The position numbers and the translations under genes are program-made. From G039029935 sp039029935 (GTDB taxonomy: Bacteria; Chloroflexota; Anaerolineae; Caldilineales; Caldilineaceae): a DNA stretch of 25,977 bases. The stretch spans positions 1-25,977 of the forward strand of contig JBCCFC010000015.1 in the NCBI GenBank assembly GCA_039029935.1, read 5' to 3'. The notes under the pieces were generated by a model. The model searched no databases, was not told the DNA's origin, and worked only from the letters and a program-made list of their open reading frames with translations. This document shows positions 1 through 8,089 of this stretch, piece after piece. Numbering within the stretch: position 1 is the stretch's first letter; the number at the start of each line of letters is the position of its first letter.

Positions 1-1301
1 ATCAACTCGTTTTTACGCATCTGTTGTTCATCCAAAAGATAGCCAAACTCCATCTCCATGTTGACCAAATTAATCAGCTCAACTTCTAGCAGGTGGAAAT
101 CACTATGCGACAATGGGTTCCCATATTCTCCTGAGTTTTCAAAGCAGACCAAATAGGACTCATAGCCCTCGCAGGTGTCTTTCTCCTCGCCTTTGGTCCA
201 TTCAAGCCCATCTAAATCCAAACCATCAATGGTATTAAATAAGGAATCATCAGTGAATGGCTCAAACTCTTGAACCCAGTTACTCGACTTATCACGATTC
301 TTTGCAGGCGGTTGCGATGCATTCACTGCACCGCTTGCACCAAAGCTAGGCTCAAAGTTTGCATTAAGCCCCGACTCAAAATCAAAGTCACTGGCATCAA
401 ATTGCTCATCCAACTGCTCTTCAAGACCTTCGATAAATTCAGTAGCAAAGGCTTTATTTGGATTGTTTAAGTAGGATTCGCGCGTACTTTTGTCAATTTG
501 TGTACGATATTCCTTTTTGAGCATGCGCAATGAATAGCCAATGCCTTTTTCAAAGTGCAACAGGCTATAGTAGTGCAGTGCTTGATGCAGGTCATCAGCG
601 GGAACAGAATCCATATAGAATCCCCGTGCAATCAAACGTGCGGCCAGTTCCCATACAGGCATGGCATCGCGCTCGCGTCTGTCTTCAGCAATCAACTCCT
701 CAGCCAACAATGCGAGGCGAATATTATTATTTTGGATCACTTCATCCTCACGCACTTCACGTGGCTGAAGACGCAGGGTGTAATGTCCTTTGACGGCATC
801 ATTCACCATGACAATAATGTCATCATTCTTCTGCCCACCTTGCTCATCGATCCATTTGACAAACGCATCACCCAACCGGAGTGACCAGATTTTACGCTCA
901 ATATAGGCTTCGGCGCGGATAGTGGGGCCACCGAGTAAATCGATCTGAATGGGGTCGTGTTCTTCGACTTGGAAGGTTTCAAAAAATTTTGGGAAAAAGA
1001 TAGCGTGTTCCAATTCATCTAACATCAAAAAGCCACGCTTGGCTTCTTCGTCGGCCAGCGGGTGGCGAAAGATATTGTGTGTGAGCATGTTTGGCAGCCA
1101 GCCATAATAGCCAGATGAGACGGGTACGGCTTGGAAGACTTGACCAATGGCACGGTAGATTGCGCTACGTGCGCCTTTGCTGACTGGTCTTAGGCGGCCA
1201 ACATTATCAATCAACATCTCAATGCTTAGTGGCTGGGTAGAATTGCTTAGGACTTGTGTGACGCAACCTTTATAACTAGGATATTGATCAGATGTTGTCA
1301 T
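1..1301 (-). CDS. Hypothetical protein with winged-helix-like N-terminus, 3' end cut by window edge
   Basis: An uninterrupted reading frame of 433 codons runs from ATG at 1301 off the left edge, so the C-terminus is missing. GGAGA lies 9 nt upstream of the ATG, and an in-frame TGA just before it fixes the start. The first ~75 residues (YPSYKGCVTQVLSNSTQPLS, then RSAIYRAIGQVF and GYYGWLP) have the length and helix-helix-helix-wing pattern of a HARE-HTH or RpoE-delta-like winged helix; this is a pattern impression only. Residues ~75-270 are mixed and hydrophilic. After ~300 the protein is acidic and low in complexity (EGLEEQLDEQFDASDFDFES), then becomes ordered again near the edge. No enzyme motif, signal peptide or membrane segment is visible. 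It could be a DNA-binding or adaptor protein; I do not recognise the family. Confidence 0.72.
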   Translation of the reverse strand, partial: MTTSDQYPSYKGCVTQVLSNSTQPLSIEMLIDNVGRLRPVSKGARSAIYRAIGQVFQAVPVSSGYYGWLPNMLTHNIFRHPLADEEAKRGFLMLDELEHAIFFPKFFETFQVEEHDPIQIDLLGGPTIRAEAYIERKIWSLRLGDAFVKWIDEQGGQKNDDIIVMVNDAVKGHYTLRLQPREVREDEVIQNNNIRLALLAEELIAEDRRERDAMPVWELAARLIARGFYMDSVPADDLHQALHYYSLLHFEKGIGYSLRMLKKEYRTQIDKSTRESYLNNPNKAFATEFIEGLEEQLDEQFDASDFDFESGLNANFEPSFGASGAVNASQPPAKNRDKSSNWVQEFEPFTDDSLFNTIDGLDLDGLEWTKGEEKDTCEGYESYLVCFENSGEYGNPLSHSDFHLLEVELINLVNMEMEFGYLLDEQQMRKNEL

Positions 1302-1504
1302 TCAGATTGTTCTCCATCATTCAACAAATTGCTGTGTAAAAAATTGCTAAACTGTATTTATGCGCAGCTTGCTCACAACAATCTTTATATTATCGCGCAA
1401 ATTGGCGAAAAAGTCTATCATGCATAGCACTGACGACTGTTTATTCTGTCTATGAGTCTACTTACATAGTATGAATGTCTCTGTCTTATACTACACTAAA
1501 TTCA

Positions 1505-1533
1505 TATAAATCGGTATTACAAGTTCCTGTCAA
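1505..1533 (-). promoter_or_regulatory. Sigma70-type promoter for the gene at the left edge
   Basis: On the minus strand TTGACA (1528-1533) is followed after exactly 17 nt by TTTATA (1505-1510). This gives a ~200-nt 5' leader before the ATG at 1301. The 306-bp gap 1302-1607 is A+T-rich and otherwise holds nothing I recognise: no RNA gene and no clear terminator for the oxidoreductase upstream. Confidence 0.5.
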
Positions 1534-1607
1534 GAATTTATGCGATATTGCCATATATATACCTCTAAACCCGCCACACTTCATGCCCCTACTGCTGATA
1601 GCTTCGA

Positions 1608-2867
1608 TTACACTGGACGGCTTCTAAACTGTGCATAGGCAGAGTCCGTCAGTAGTGCAGCAATCTCAACCCGTTGACCGTTGAGCGCATCCGATACATT
1701 TGCGCCAAGCACAGCCGCCAAGCTATTCATTGCGTCATCAAATGGTGAGCGAATCTGAGTTCGGTCATCGTTGGCAATCGCTAAAAGAAAGTTACGCGAG
1801 AGTGCCCATGTTGCATCGACAGCAGGCGGCATCTCTAAAATAGTACGCACATCGGCCTCGCTAAGTTGCGGCACAAAATTGGGTAATCGCTTTGAGCGAC
1901 GCTCCGATGAATCACCTGATGAGCCACCTGACGAGTCGCCAGCAAGTTCCCCTGCATAATGGTAGTGATGTACACCATCAGCCTCAATGGAGAGTCTTCC
2001 TTCTGTATATAAAAGCTGGTGATCTGCATATGTATGAAAAACACGCCTTAGACGTGACAAGGTCATGACACCCACAACCCCACTTTCAAAGCCAAATTTG
2101 GCAGAATAAGCATAAGGATTGTCAGCGCCATCAATCACAGCCTCGGGTGGACGATGGATATAATCTGCTTGTACCCATATCACATCACCAAACCAATAAC
2201 GCCACAAGTCCAGTGGGTGAATCCCCCCTTCGACAACGGTCATCCCTGACCAGGCGGCGTTGGCTGTCCAAACTCGATTGATCGGTCCCCCAGAGGCTTC
2301 TGTATGCATGTGTTTGACATTGTGCGATTCAAAGGGCGCATGAAATGTATAACAGGCCATGACAGGCTGTTTGCGCTCCTCAGCAACATCCCCCTCTAAG
2401 AAATATTTGACAGCCTCATGGCGTGTGTCAAAGCGCTGTTGAAACCCAACAACAGAAAAGACACCCGCATCGTCAATCGCTTTTTGCATTGCCAACGCTT
2501 CATCTAAATAGAGGCTCATCGGTTTTTCCACAAATAGATGAATCCCTGCTTGGGTCGCTCGTATAACCTCACCATTGTGGTAGTTGGGTGGAATACACAC
2601 ATACAATACATCCAAATTTTGGGCTAATAATTCATCGAATGAAATTGTACAGCAAATGCGTTCTAGCTCAAAACGTGTGCCTGTCTCTGACGATTCTGAC
2701 GTTGGAAGGGTTGATTTGAGCTTCTCAATCTGTATATTCTCTTCAAAGGCATCACAAAGTCCAACGATTTGAGCCAATCCAGACGCCTGTAGCTTCCACA
2801 ACGCACGAAAATGCTGCAACCCACGTTGCCCCAACCCCATTATGCCCACACGAAGTAACTTATTCAT
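1608..2867 (-). CDS. Gfo/Idh/MocA family NAD(P)-dependent oxidoreductase
   Basis: A 419-residue protein. The N-terminal Rossmann fold shows VGIMGLGQRG (residues 7-16), the GxGxxG dinucleotide site. The family signature EKP is at 114-116 (HLFVEKPMSLYLDEA), and HPLDL around His217 lies where the C-terminal domain supplies a catalytic His. Family members oxidise or reduce sugars, inositols and related polyols with NAD(P); the substrate cannot be read here. It is slightly longer than the usual 330-390 residues, partly because of a Ser/Gly/Asp/Arg-rich insert at ~308-327. That insert is encoded by a degenerate 12-bp repeat at about 1910-1945 and looks like a surface-loop expansion. The gene starts 43 nt after the DinB-like gene on the same strand, so the two may be co-transcribed. 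Only a weak TAGG precedes the ATG. Confidence 0.88.
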   Translation of the reverse strand: MNKLLRVGIMGLGQRGLQHFRALWKLQASGLAQIVGLCDAFEENIQIEKLKSTLPTSESSETGTRFELERICCTISFDELLAQNLDVLYVCIPPNYHNGEVIRATQAGIHLFVEKPMSLYLDEALAMQKAIDDAGVFSVVGFQQRFDTRHEAVKYFLEGDVAEERKQPVMACYTFHAPFESHNVKHMHTEASGGPINRVWTANAAWSGMTVVEGGIHPLDLWRYWFGDVIWVQADYIHRPPEAVIDGADNPYAYSAKFGFESGVVGVMTLSRLRRVFHTYADHQLLYTEGRLSIEADGVHHYHYAGELAGDSSGGSSGDSSERRSKRLPNFVPQLSEADVRTILEMPPAVDATWALSRNFLLAIANDDRTQIRSPFDDAMNSLAAVLGANVSDALNGQRVEIAALLTDSAYAQFRSRPV

Positions 2868-2910
2868 AGCCTACCGAAAATTACCTACTATTTCTAAAAA
2901 AGTGTCCTAT

Positions 2911-3420
2911 TTACCATTGTCCCGCATACATAACCTGATATGGATGCATTGTCATCATTGTGTATTGATAGTGTATCTCCGTCAATTGACGTATGTGCAA
3001 AAAATCATGTGCTAGCCACGAAGCCAAAAAATCACCCGCCGTTATTATCCCCCAAGGTTGCTCAGAGACGTTATCCCACGCAGGATTTTGTCGCTGACGT
3101 AGCCAGTCAATCGAATACGCACGCTCACGCAGAAATTTGTCTAGGGATGGTTTTAACGCTCGCTCATTATAGGCACGCGCCACCACCCATCCTTCGGGGT
3201 CAATTGGTGGCAGAGGGACTCCTGGCTGATGCAATACCATGTCTATACGAAGACGAAAATCATCCCGCTCTTCATCGGTAAGATGGTTCACCACTTCGAC
3301 AATCGACCATTCTGTTGGTGATGGTTTCCAGTGGTGTGCAGACTCGGGGACATGATTGACCAATTGTGAAATTCGCTCTGCGTTGCTGGCTAGTTGCGTG
3401 AGTACATGTTCTGTATCCAT
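2911..3420 (-). CDS. DinB-like (four-helix bundle) metal-binding protein
   Basis: A 169-residue protein of normal DinB-superfamily length. The three metal-ligand histidines expected of the fold are present: His46 (VVNHLTDEE), His138 and His142 (WLAHDFLHIRQL). Members are cytoplasmic Zn/Ni-binding four-helix bundles; many act as thiol-dependent transferases or stress proteins, but no specific activity can be assigned. A TTG at 3456 would extend the frame by 12 residues. I prefer ATG 3420 because the extension has no Shine-Dalgarno and would overlap a good promoter whose -10 box lies 7 nt before this ATG. The oxidoreductase follows 43 nt downstream on the same strand. Confidence 0.82.
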   Translation of the reverse strand: MDTEHVLTQLASNAERISQLVNHVPESAHHWKPSPTEWSIVEVVNHLTDEERDDFRLRIDMVLHQPGVPLPPIDPEGWVVARAYNERALKPSLDKFLRERAYSIDWLRQRQNPAWDNVSEQPWGIITAGDFLASWLAHDFLHIRQLTEIHYQYTMMTMHPYQVMYAGQW

Positions 3421-3427
3421 AGGCGAT

Positions 3428-3456
3428 AGTCTAGCACAGTGCGGGTACAGATACAA
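3428..3456 (-). promoter_or_regulatory. Probable leaderless promoter of the DinB-like gene
   Basis: Minus strand: TTGTAT (3451-3456), 17-nt spacer, TAGACT (3428-3433), then 7 nt to ATG at 3420. A transcript starting 7-8 nt after the -10 box would begin at or next to the ATG. No Shine-Dalgarno is present. The same TANACT-N7-ATG arrangement precedes two other genes in the window. Confidence 0.5.
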
Positions 3457-3520
3457 GTTTTAACAAACGGCCTTTGACGTTCTTCTTGATATCGAAAAAA
3501 CGGTATACTTGTTTGACAAC

Positions 3521-3550
3521 ACAAAAAAGAGGACCTTAAATAAGGTCCTC
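3521..3550 (-). terminator. Rho-independent terminator of the HTH regulator gene
   Basis: A perfect 10-bp inverted repeat (3529-3538 with 3541-3550; arms GAGGACCTTA and TAAGGTCCTC) is followed on the minus strand by TTTTTTGTG. It lies 55 nt after the stop of the HTH gene and before the DinB-like gene, so it separates the two transcripts. The T-run is on the minus side only. Confidence 0.82.
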
Positions 3551-3604
3551 TATAATACTTATAGAACAATCCTATCTGTAAGGAATTCTACATCCAGTCC
3601 AATT

Positions 3605-4261
3605 TTAATCCCTAATATCGGGTACGGCACAATCTCGTGAATTTACCGGAATCACCACAACATTCTGTGTCTCAACAATTTGAATGGTCATACTTTTGTT
3701 TGAGGTTGCAGACACGGTTAAACTCGGCCATGAATAGATGTGATGTGTATTCTTGCCTATTGCGTTGTCCAATGTCGGCTGACCAAGCATTGATGGGATG
3801 CGATGTGAATAATGAGTTGTATCGTTAATGGCTGATGCTGTTGTTAAACCTGTTGTTAAACCTATTGTTGAATCTGCTATTGGCACTGGTGCTGCCTCCC
3901 CTCTATTCGGGTGCGGCCAATCACGTTGCACATCCGCTAAATACGAATGACGCTCGTTCTCTGTGAGTGGGTCCCATTCCCACGCCATCATGACGATTTC
4001 CCAGAGTTCATCAAACTGCTCAGGATTTTGCCAGAGTTGAAGCGTTGACCACAAATATTGAATAAATTTTGGCCGGTGACGTTGACGAGGCACTTGGTAG
4101 CCTTGCTCCCATCGCGCTACTGTTTTACGGCTTTGGTTGCCATAAAGACCACACGAACGTGCCATGTCTGTTGTGGTGACACCTGCGGCCTCACGAACGT
4201 CAATCAACTTGTAAAGTTGAGATTTATAAGACTCCTGTACTATCTGCTGTGAAATATTCAT
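3605..4261 (-). CDS. Xre-like helix-turn-helix protein
   Basis: A 218-residue protein. Residues ~16-60 (LYKLIDVREAAGVTTTDMAR, then KTVARWEQGYQVPR) have the classic lambda-repressor/Xre layout: helix, turn, recognition helix ending in WEQG-x-x-PR. This predicts cytoplasmic sequence-specific DNA binding. Residues 65-125 are helical and Trp-rich (LWQNPEQFDELWEIVMMAWEWDP). The rest is low-complexity, including a TTGLTTGLTT stretch encoded by a 12-bp tandem repeat near 3838-3862, and matches no ligand domain I know. ATG 4261 has AGAAGA a few bases upstream. The gene is monocistronic, with its own terminator at 3521-3550. Three phased TGACAA copies overlap its candidate promoter, which suggests autoregulation. 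The tmRNA gene is divergent from it. Confidence 0.75.
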   Translation of the reverse strand: MNISQQIVQESYKSQLYKLIDVREAAGVTTTDMARSCGLYGNQSRKTVARWEQGYQVPRQRHRPKFIQYLWSTLQLWQNPEQFDELWEIVMMAWEWDPLTENERHSYLADVQRDWPHPNRGEAAPVPIADSTIGLTTGLTTASAINDTTHYSHRIPSMLGQPTLDNAIGKNTHHIYSWPSLTVSATSNKSMTIQIVETQNVVVIPVNSRDCAVPDIRD

Positions 4262-4377
4262 ATCTTCTATTGCAGCCTTTTGTATTATCTTGTGGAGATT
4301 CTAATCTCCGGGTTGAAAAGAAATTGATTACGCAATGTATTGTAGCGGTTTTGCCGATGGCGATCATGACATTTAGC

Positions 4378-4414
4378 TTATCAAACACTGACAAATTAGT
4401 GACAAGGCTGACAA
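4378..4414 (-). promoter_or_regulatory. Candidate promoter with three phased TGACAA operators
   Basis: On the plus strand TGACAA occurs at 4389-4394, 4400-4405 and 4409-4414, about one helical turn apart. On the minus strand the middle copy is TTGTCA, a good -35 hexamer, followed 16 nt later by TGATAA (4378-4383). This would start transcription ~110 nt before the HTH gene at 4261. Binding of that protein here is inference. Confidence 0.35.
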
Positions 4415-4472
4415 TTGTAGAAAATTTTAAGAATTGAGACAATTTACATGCAAATTTCTAACAAACTATCCC

Positions 4473-4501
4473 TTTACAAAACACAATTTCTATGCTATAC
4501 T
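4473..4501 (+). promoter_or_regulatory. Promoter of tmRNA
   Basis: TTTACA (4473-4478), 17-nt spacer, TATACT (4496-4501). The expected start is near 4508, a few bases before the mature 5' end of tmRNA at 4514, leaving a short 5' piece for RNase P to remove. Confidence 0.75.
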
Positions 4502-4513
4502 GGTTTTATCTAT

Positions 4514-4931
4514 GGGGATGACTGGCTTCGACGGGGCAGGACGTACCATGAATTGCAGGTCGTAGAGCGTCGGCTACGCTAAAAAGGCGCAAAACAATAC
4601 AAATGCCAAAAATACAGGCAAAGCTTTCGCTTTTGGTTTCAACAGCCCAGCTACTTTAGCTGCTGCTGCGTAACTTAAACGCTAAAGCTGGTTCATAAAG
4701 CATGAACCATGGCACACCTTGATGTGGCCCACAGGTCGGGTGAACGCCATTATAAACTGTAGGGATGCGGCAGTCGGACGCCGATAGGGCTGCCAAAGAC
4801 GCATCGGCTAGTTGAGTATTTGGACGCTTGTCGCACAGGGTCCTCTCAACAAATCAATCACGTGTGACTATACCTGTAGACGTTTTTGGGCTAGTGTTTC
4901 GGACGCGGGTTCGACTCCCGCCATCTCCACC
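4514..4931 (+). ncRNA. ssrA: Transfer-messenger RNA (tmRNA, 10Sa RNA)
   Basis: tmRNA rescues stalled ribosomes with SmpB: its tRNA-like half is charged with alanine and its mRNA-like half adds a degradation tag. The 5' end has the conserved GGGGATGACTGGCTTCGACG, and the 3' end has GGTTCGACTCCCGCCATCTC, the T-arm and acceptor. The acceptor stem closes by GGGGATG (4514-4520) with CATCTCC (4922-4928), with one G-U pair, and A4929 is the discriminator. The genome reads ACCT after the stem, so the terminal A of CCA must be added after transcription. The tag frame lies at 4587-4673. The gene is one-piece, about 416 nt, with a consensus promoter upstream and a strong terminator five bases downstream. 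SmpB is not in the window. Confidence 0.96.
4587..4673 (+). other. tmRNA proteolysis-tag reading frame
   Basis: Read from GCG at 4587, the frame gives 28 residues that begin AQNNTNAKNTG, continue KAFAFGFNSP and end ATLAAAA before TAA (4671-4673). The Ala-rich hydrophobic end is what ClpXP/ClpAP-type proteases recognise. The other plausible resume codon, GCA at 4589, gives a Cys/Gln-rich tail ending CCCVT, which is unlike known tags. The exact resume codon is inferred. Confidence 0.7.
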
Positions 4932-4935
4932 TAAC

Positions 4936-4970
4936 AAGCGGTTTGGATTTTTCCAAGCCGCTTTTTCTTT
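4936..4970 (+). terminator. Rho-independent terminator of tmRNA
   Basis: A 12-bp stem with one G-U pair (AAGCGGTTTGGA / TCCAAGCCGCTT), a TTTT loop and a T-rich tail (TTTCTTT), starting directly after the tmRNA 3' end. Confidence 0.92.
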
Positions 4971-5015
4971 GGGCAATTTTATGGGCAATTTTAGTAGGGG
5001 GATGAGGAACGATTT

Positions 5016-6701
5016 ATGCAAAACCAAACCAATACACCAACACGACTCGCCACGATTCGTCGTCTTTATTTTTATCTTGTCGCCTTTATCAGTCTTCTCA
5101 TTATTCTATCCGCGCTTGATGGGTTGCTGAACACGCTGGATGAGGTATGGTTGAGTGGTTGGGTGGACGATGCGCAGCTAACCGTCAACGGCGGCTCATT
5201 TATCCGGAATGCGATTGCTCGTAGTGGTGGCTTATTGCTAGTGGCAACACCCATCTTCTTGATTCATTGGGGGGTTGTGCGACGGTCTGTTACCGGGCAA
5301 AATCAACCGTCCATCAACGACGAACGTCGTTCAACACTACGCAAACTGTTTCTTTATCTAGCCTCTGCTGTTGCGCTTGGGTATGTGTTGGTCTATACCT
5401 ATGAGGTCATCCATGAACTGATTGCCCTCGCCTTGGGGATCAACATTGCGCAAAGTGAGTTATGGCCCACAGGGTGGCTCCATACCTTGTTAATAATTCT
5501 ACTTGCCAGCGGTCTATTGACCTATTTAACTAGCACGATACGGTCAGATGGTGATTATGGCACAGAGGTTGGTTATGCTGCCAATGTGCGCCAACTCTAT
5601 CAAACAATCGCTGGACTGGTGGGGTTGGTGTTGATGATTGCAGGTATCGGTGGCATCCTAGAGGTTGTTTGGCAATGGGTGACAGGACAGTGGGCTGAGG
5701 GCATTGGCGATGCCTATTGGCGCAATCAACTGAGCGATGCCGGGGCCATGCTCTTTGTCGGTGCGCTCTTAGCCCGCAGTAACTGGAACCGTTGGCAGGC
5801 CATCGTTGCACAAAATCCGAGCGAAGTCAGTGCGGCCTTGCGTCGTCTCTACCTCTACGCTGCTGTTATCATCAGTGCATTGGTCACGCTCGTCCCCGCC
5901 GCCAATCTGCTGCGTGAATTTCTGCTGCTTGCCTTTGGGACAACGACCACAACGTCGAGTGAGTTACTCGCCAATCTCACCACACCTATTGCCTACACAC
6001 CAGTTGGCATCCTTGCATGGCGTTGGCATTGGCGTCTGTTGCAACAGGAAAGCGAGAAAATTGACGAAACGAAAGATGCTGCGACCGTTCGTCGTATCTA
6101 TTACTATGCGGTATCAGCGACAGGGTTGGCCTTGCTCTGGGTTGGTTCGGTCGAAATTTTACGCTCAATGTTGGATGTGCTGTTTGCCAGTGGGGACCTG
6201 TGGGAGGAGCCGCTGGCAAATGGCCTGAGTCTGCTGGCAGTAGGTGCGCCTGTGTGGTCACTCCACTGGCAAGCTGTTCAACGAGTTGCACGACAAGATA
6301 GTGCAGAAGGTGGACAGGAACGGTCATCTATGCCCCGTCGGGTCTATCTCTATGGTGTCGCTTTGGTAGGAGCATTGCTGATTTTATTCTATCTCGCCTC
6401 GGTCATCTACCGTGTCTTGCTATTGCTCTTGGGCGACCCTGACCCACAGCTATTTTCCATACAAACGGTCGATGACATTGCCCGTAGTGTGATTGCGGCC
6501 GTTCTGTGGAGTGTACACGTCTGGGCCATCCGCACCGATAGCCAGTTGGGCGAGCACGATGAAGAGGAGACCGATGTATCTGTGGCACCAGCGGATAAAG
6601 CCGCTCAACGGGAACAACTTATCCAACAGATTGCGATGTTAGAAGCTGAGTTAATGGCAGCAAAAGAGTATCTATTAGCACTGGATAAGCCTGATGTATA
6701 G
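5016..6701 (+). CDS. Polytopic membrane protein of six tandem DUF5671-like units
   Basis: 561 residues. A unit of ~84-94 residues repeats six times, starting near 12, 106, 190, 273, 356 and 438. Each opens with a (L/V)RR(L/I/V)YxY motif leading into a long hydrophobic helix, and has a second hydrophobic helix that in several copies ends in HW before a basic or polar residue (FLIHWGVVRR, WRWHWRLL, WSLHWQAV). That gives about 12 membrane segments. The C-terminus (525-558, KAAQREQLIQQIAMLEAELM) is a short predicted coiled coil. The pattern matches DUF5671, a domain of unknown function common in Chloroflexota. Function is unknown; a transport or envelope role would be a guess. GAGGA precedes ATG 5016. 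An upstream overlapping frame starting inside tmRNA is not credible. The gene is alone on its strand here. Confidence 0.85.
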   Translation: MQNQTNTPTRLATIRRLYFYLVAFISLLIILSALDGLLNTLDEVWLSGWVDDAQLTVNGGSFIRNAIARSGGLLLVATPIFLIHWGVVRRSVTGQNQPSINDERRSTLRKLFLYLASAVALGYVLVYTYEVIHELIALALGINIAQSELWPTGWLHTLLIILLASGLLTYLTSTIRSDGDYGTEVGYAANVRQLYQTIAGLVGLVLMIAGIGGILEVVWQWVTGQWAEGIGDAYWRNQLSDAGAMLFVGALLARSNWNRWQAIVAQNPSEVSAALRRLYLYAAVIISALVTLVPAANLLREFLLLAFGTTTTTSSELLANLTTPIAYTPVGILAWRWHWRLLQQESEKIDETKDAATVRRIYYYAVSATGLALLWVGSVEILRSMLDVLFASGDLWEEPLANGLSLLAVGAPVWSLHWQAVQRVARQDSAEGGQERSSMPRRVYLYGVALVGALLILFYLASVIYRVLLLLLGDPDPQLFSIQTVDDIARSVIAAVLWSVHVWAIRTDSQLGEHDEEETDVSVAPADKAAQREQLIQQIAMLEAELMAAKEYLLALDKPDV

Positions 6702-6760
6702 CTTTGATTTGGCAGAAACGCGCATTAACAATTCACAAATTGATTATTATCTCCTTCCTG

Positions 6761-8089
6761 TTAATTTTTTAACGTTCGTTCAAAAAACGCCATCGTCCGT
6801 TCCTGAAAGAGGTCATAATCCTCATAATAAAAATCATGCACCGCATCTTCATAAAAAAAACATTCCACATCTTTATTCAGCGCACCGAGGCGTACACATA
6901 GATCGACCGACCAATCGACGGGTACGAGGTCGGCAGTACCGTGATGGATGCTGACAGCGGACTGTACACGGGCAAGATGGTTGATTGGCGAGAGTCGTTC
7001 CAAGTCGCCAAGATTGGGTGTTTCGTTAATCGTCTCTGCCCAATAGCCAGAACGACCAAGTGTAAATTCCAACAGTTTGTTATGATTGGTCAATTCATCA
7101 CCGCTCATCGACGCAAAAAGGAGCGTGGCGCGTATATGCGGAGAGACGACTATCGTGCGCAATGCGACCCCACCGCCCATGCTATGTCCCCACAGCCCAA
7201 TGGCCTCTGGGTCGGCGTGGGCCAGTGGGCCCGGCTGTCCAGCCTGCTGGCGCACCAAGGCCACGAGGTTGAGGACATCCAGCGCATAGCCAATGCGCAT
7301 AGGGTTGGGTCCATCCTCCGCAGGTGGGTAGCCACGCATATCGGGGTGCAATACAATATAGCCTTCATCAGACAGAGCATCCGCATACTCTGTCGTATAG
7401 GCAAGCTCTTGATATTCATCACGTGGGGCAGTGCCGTGTATCACAATGATGACAGGAACCTTGGGTGTCTGTGTACTCTCACTACCAGTCTCCTCACTAC
7501 CTGTCGGCGTTATTTGGGTCGTAATAGGATTGTTAATCGACATGGATAGAACAGGACTCACAGGTAGACTGAGCGAGAGGCTAGTGGATGTATTGACTGG
7601 TGCTGTGATAGATGTTGTCATGGGCGGGATAATGGTGATGCTCATTGTCTGGTTAACCGTGATCGCTGGCACAGTCGTTGCGTTGTTGAGTGAATGGGGC
7701 ACGTTGATAAAGCCGGATATCAGCAGATCGTCGCTTGGGTAGAGCATCGCCATACGCGTAAAGGTATCGGTGACATCAAGCACATTGGTAAAGCGCAATT
7801 CACCCAAGCCATACTGTCGTCTAGCCAAGCGATCAATCGTCAACTGTCTATATGGGCGGGGAAATGGCGATGGCAACGAGGGTTCAATTGCAGGCTGAAA
7901 GACAGGCGGTTTGGGTGGATAGGGGATCAGTGTACACGCGGTCAGCATCACCAACAGACCACAAAGTAAACCGATATATCTCCACCGACCTACCGACAAC
8001 CGACCTACTGACCTATTGAATACCGATTTACCGAATACCGATTTACCGAATACCGACCGACCAAATATCGACCACAAACTACTCACCAA
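6761..8089 (-). CDS. Alpha/beta-hydrolase lipoprotein (S9-type esterase/peptidase-like)
   Basis: With TTG 8089 as start the protein has 442 residues. A hydrophobic h-region and lipobox (LLVMLTAC, Cys52) predict export and lipid attachment. The catalytic triad is visible: Ser303 in GHSMGG, Asp387 in HHGTADLVP, His418 in AVHDFYYE, with HG (219) and the strand IIVIHG as oxyanion region. A Thr/Ser-rich loop (~135-208) interrupts the N-terminal part of the fold. The substrate is unknown; dienelactone-hydrolase and prolyl-oligopeptidase-like families fit. Residues ~8-36 are translated short tandem repeats, and no Shine-Dalgarno precedes TTG 8089 or GTG 8086. Starting instead at TTG 7999 gives a normal 22-residue lipoprotein signal, so that start is a real alternative. 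The long form overlaps the upstream methyltransferase stop by 11 bp. Confidence 0.85.
   Translation of the reverse strand: MVSSLWSIFGRSVFGKSVFGKSVFNRSVGRLSVGRWRYIGLLCGLLVMLTACTLIPYPPKPPVFQPAIEPSLPSPFPRPYRQLTIDRLARRQYGLGELRFTNVLDVTDTFTRMAMLYPSDDLLISGFINVPHSLNNATTVPAITVNQTMSITIIPPMTTSITAPVNTSTSLSLSLPVSPVLSMSINNPITTQITPTGSEETGSESTQTPKVPVIIVIHGTAPRDEYQELAYTTEYADALSDEGYIVLHPDMRGYPPAEDGPNPMRIGYALDVLNLVALVRQQAGQPGPLAHADPEAIGLWGHSMGGGVALRTIVVSPHIRATLLFASMSGDELTNHNKLLEFTLGRSGYWAETINETPNLGDLERLSPINHLARVQSAVSIHHGTADLVPVDWSVDLCVRLGALNKDVECFFYEDAVHDFYYEDYDLFQERTMAFFERTLKN
7983..8073 (-). repeat. Short tandem array, TCGGTNNN family (copy A)
   Basis: Degenerate 7-8-bp units (on the minus strand TCGGTAT, TCGGTAAA, TCGGTAGG) run from the end of the methyltransferase gene into the 5' end of the lipoprotein frame. 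The same unit family occurs at 12261-12387 and 15309-15518. Viewed on the minus strand the array follows the methyltransferase stop, whose last codons GGT GAG TAG resemble the unit. Confidence 0.8.

Noticed and set aside
4828..5130. 100-residue frame beginning inside tmRNA
   Set aside because: It reads through the tRNA-like domain and terminator of tmRNA and overlaps the membrane-protein start in another frame.
6941..7549. 202-residue plus-strand frame opposite the lipoprotein gene
   Set aside because: The opposite strand encodes a complete Ser-Asp-His hydrolase; this frame shows no domain and no Shine-Dalgarno.
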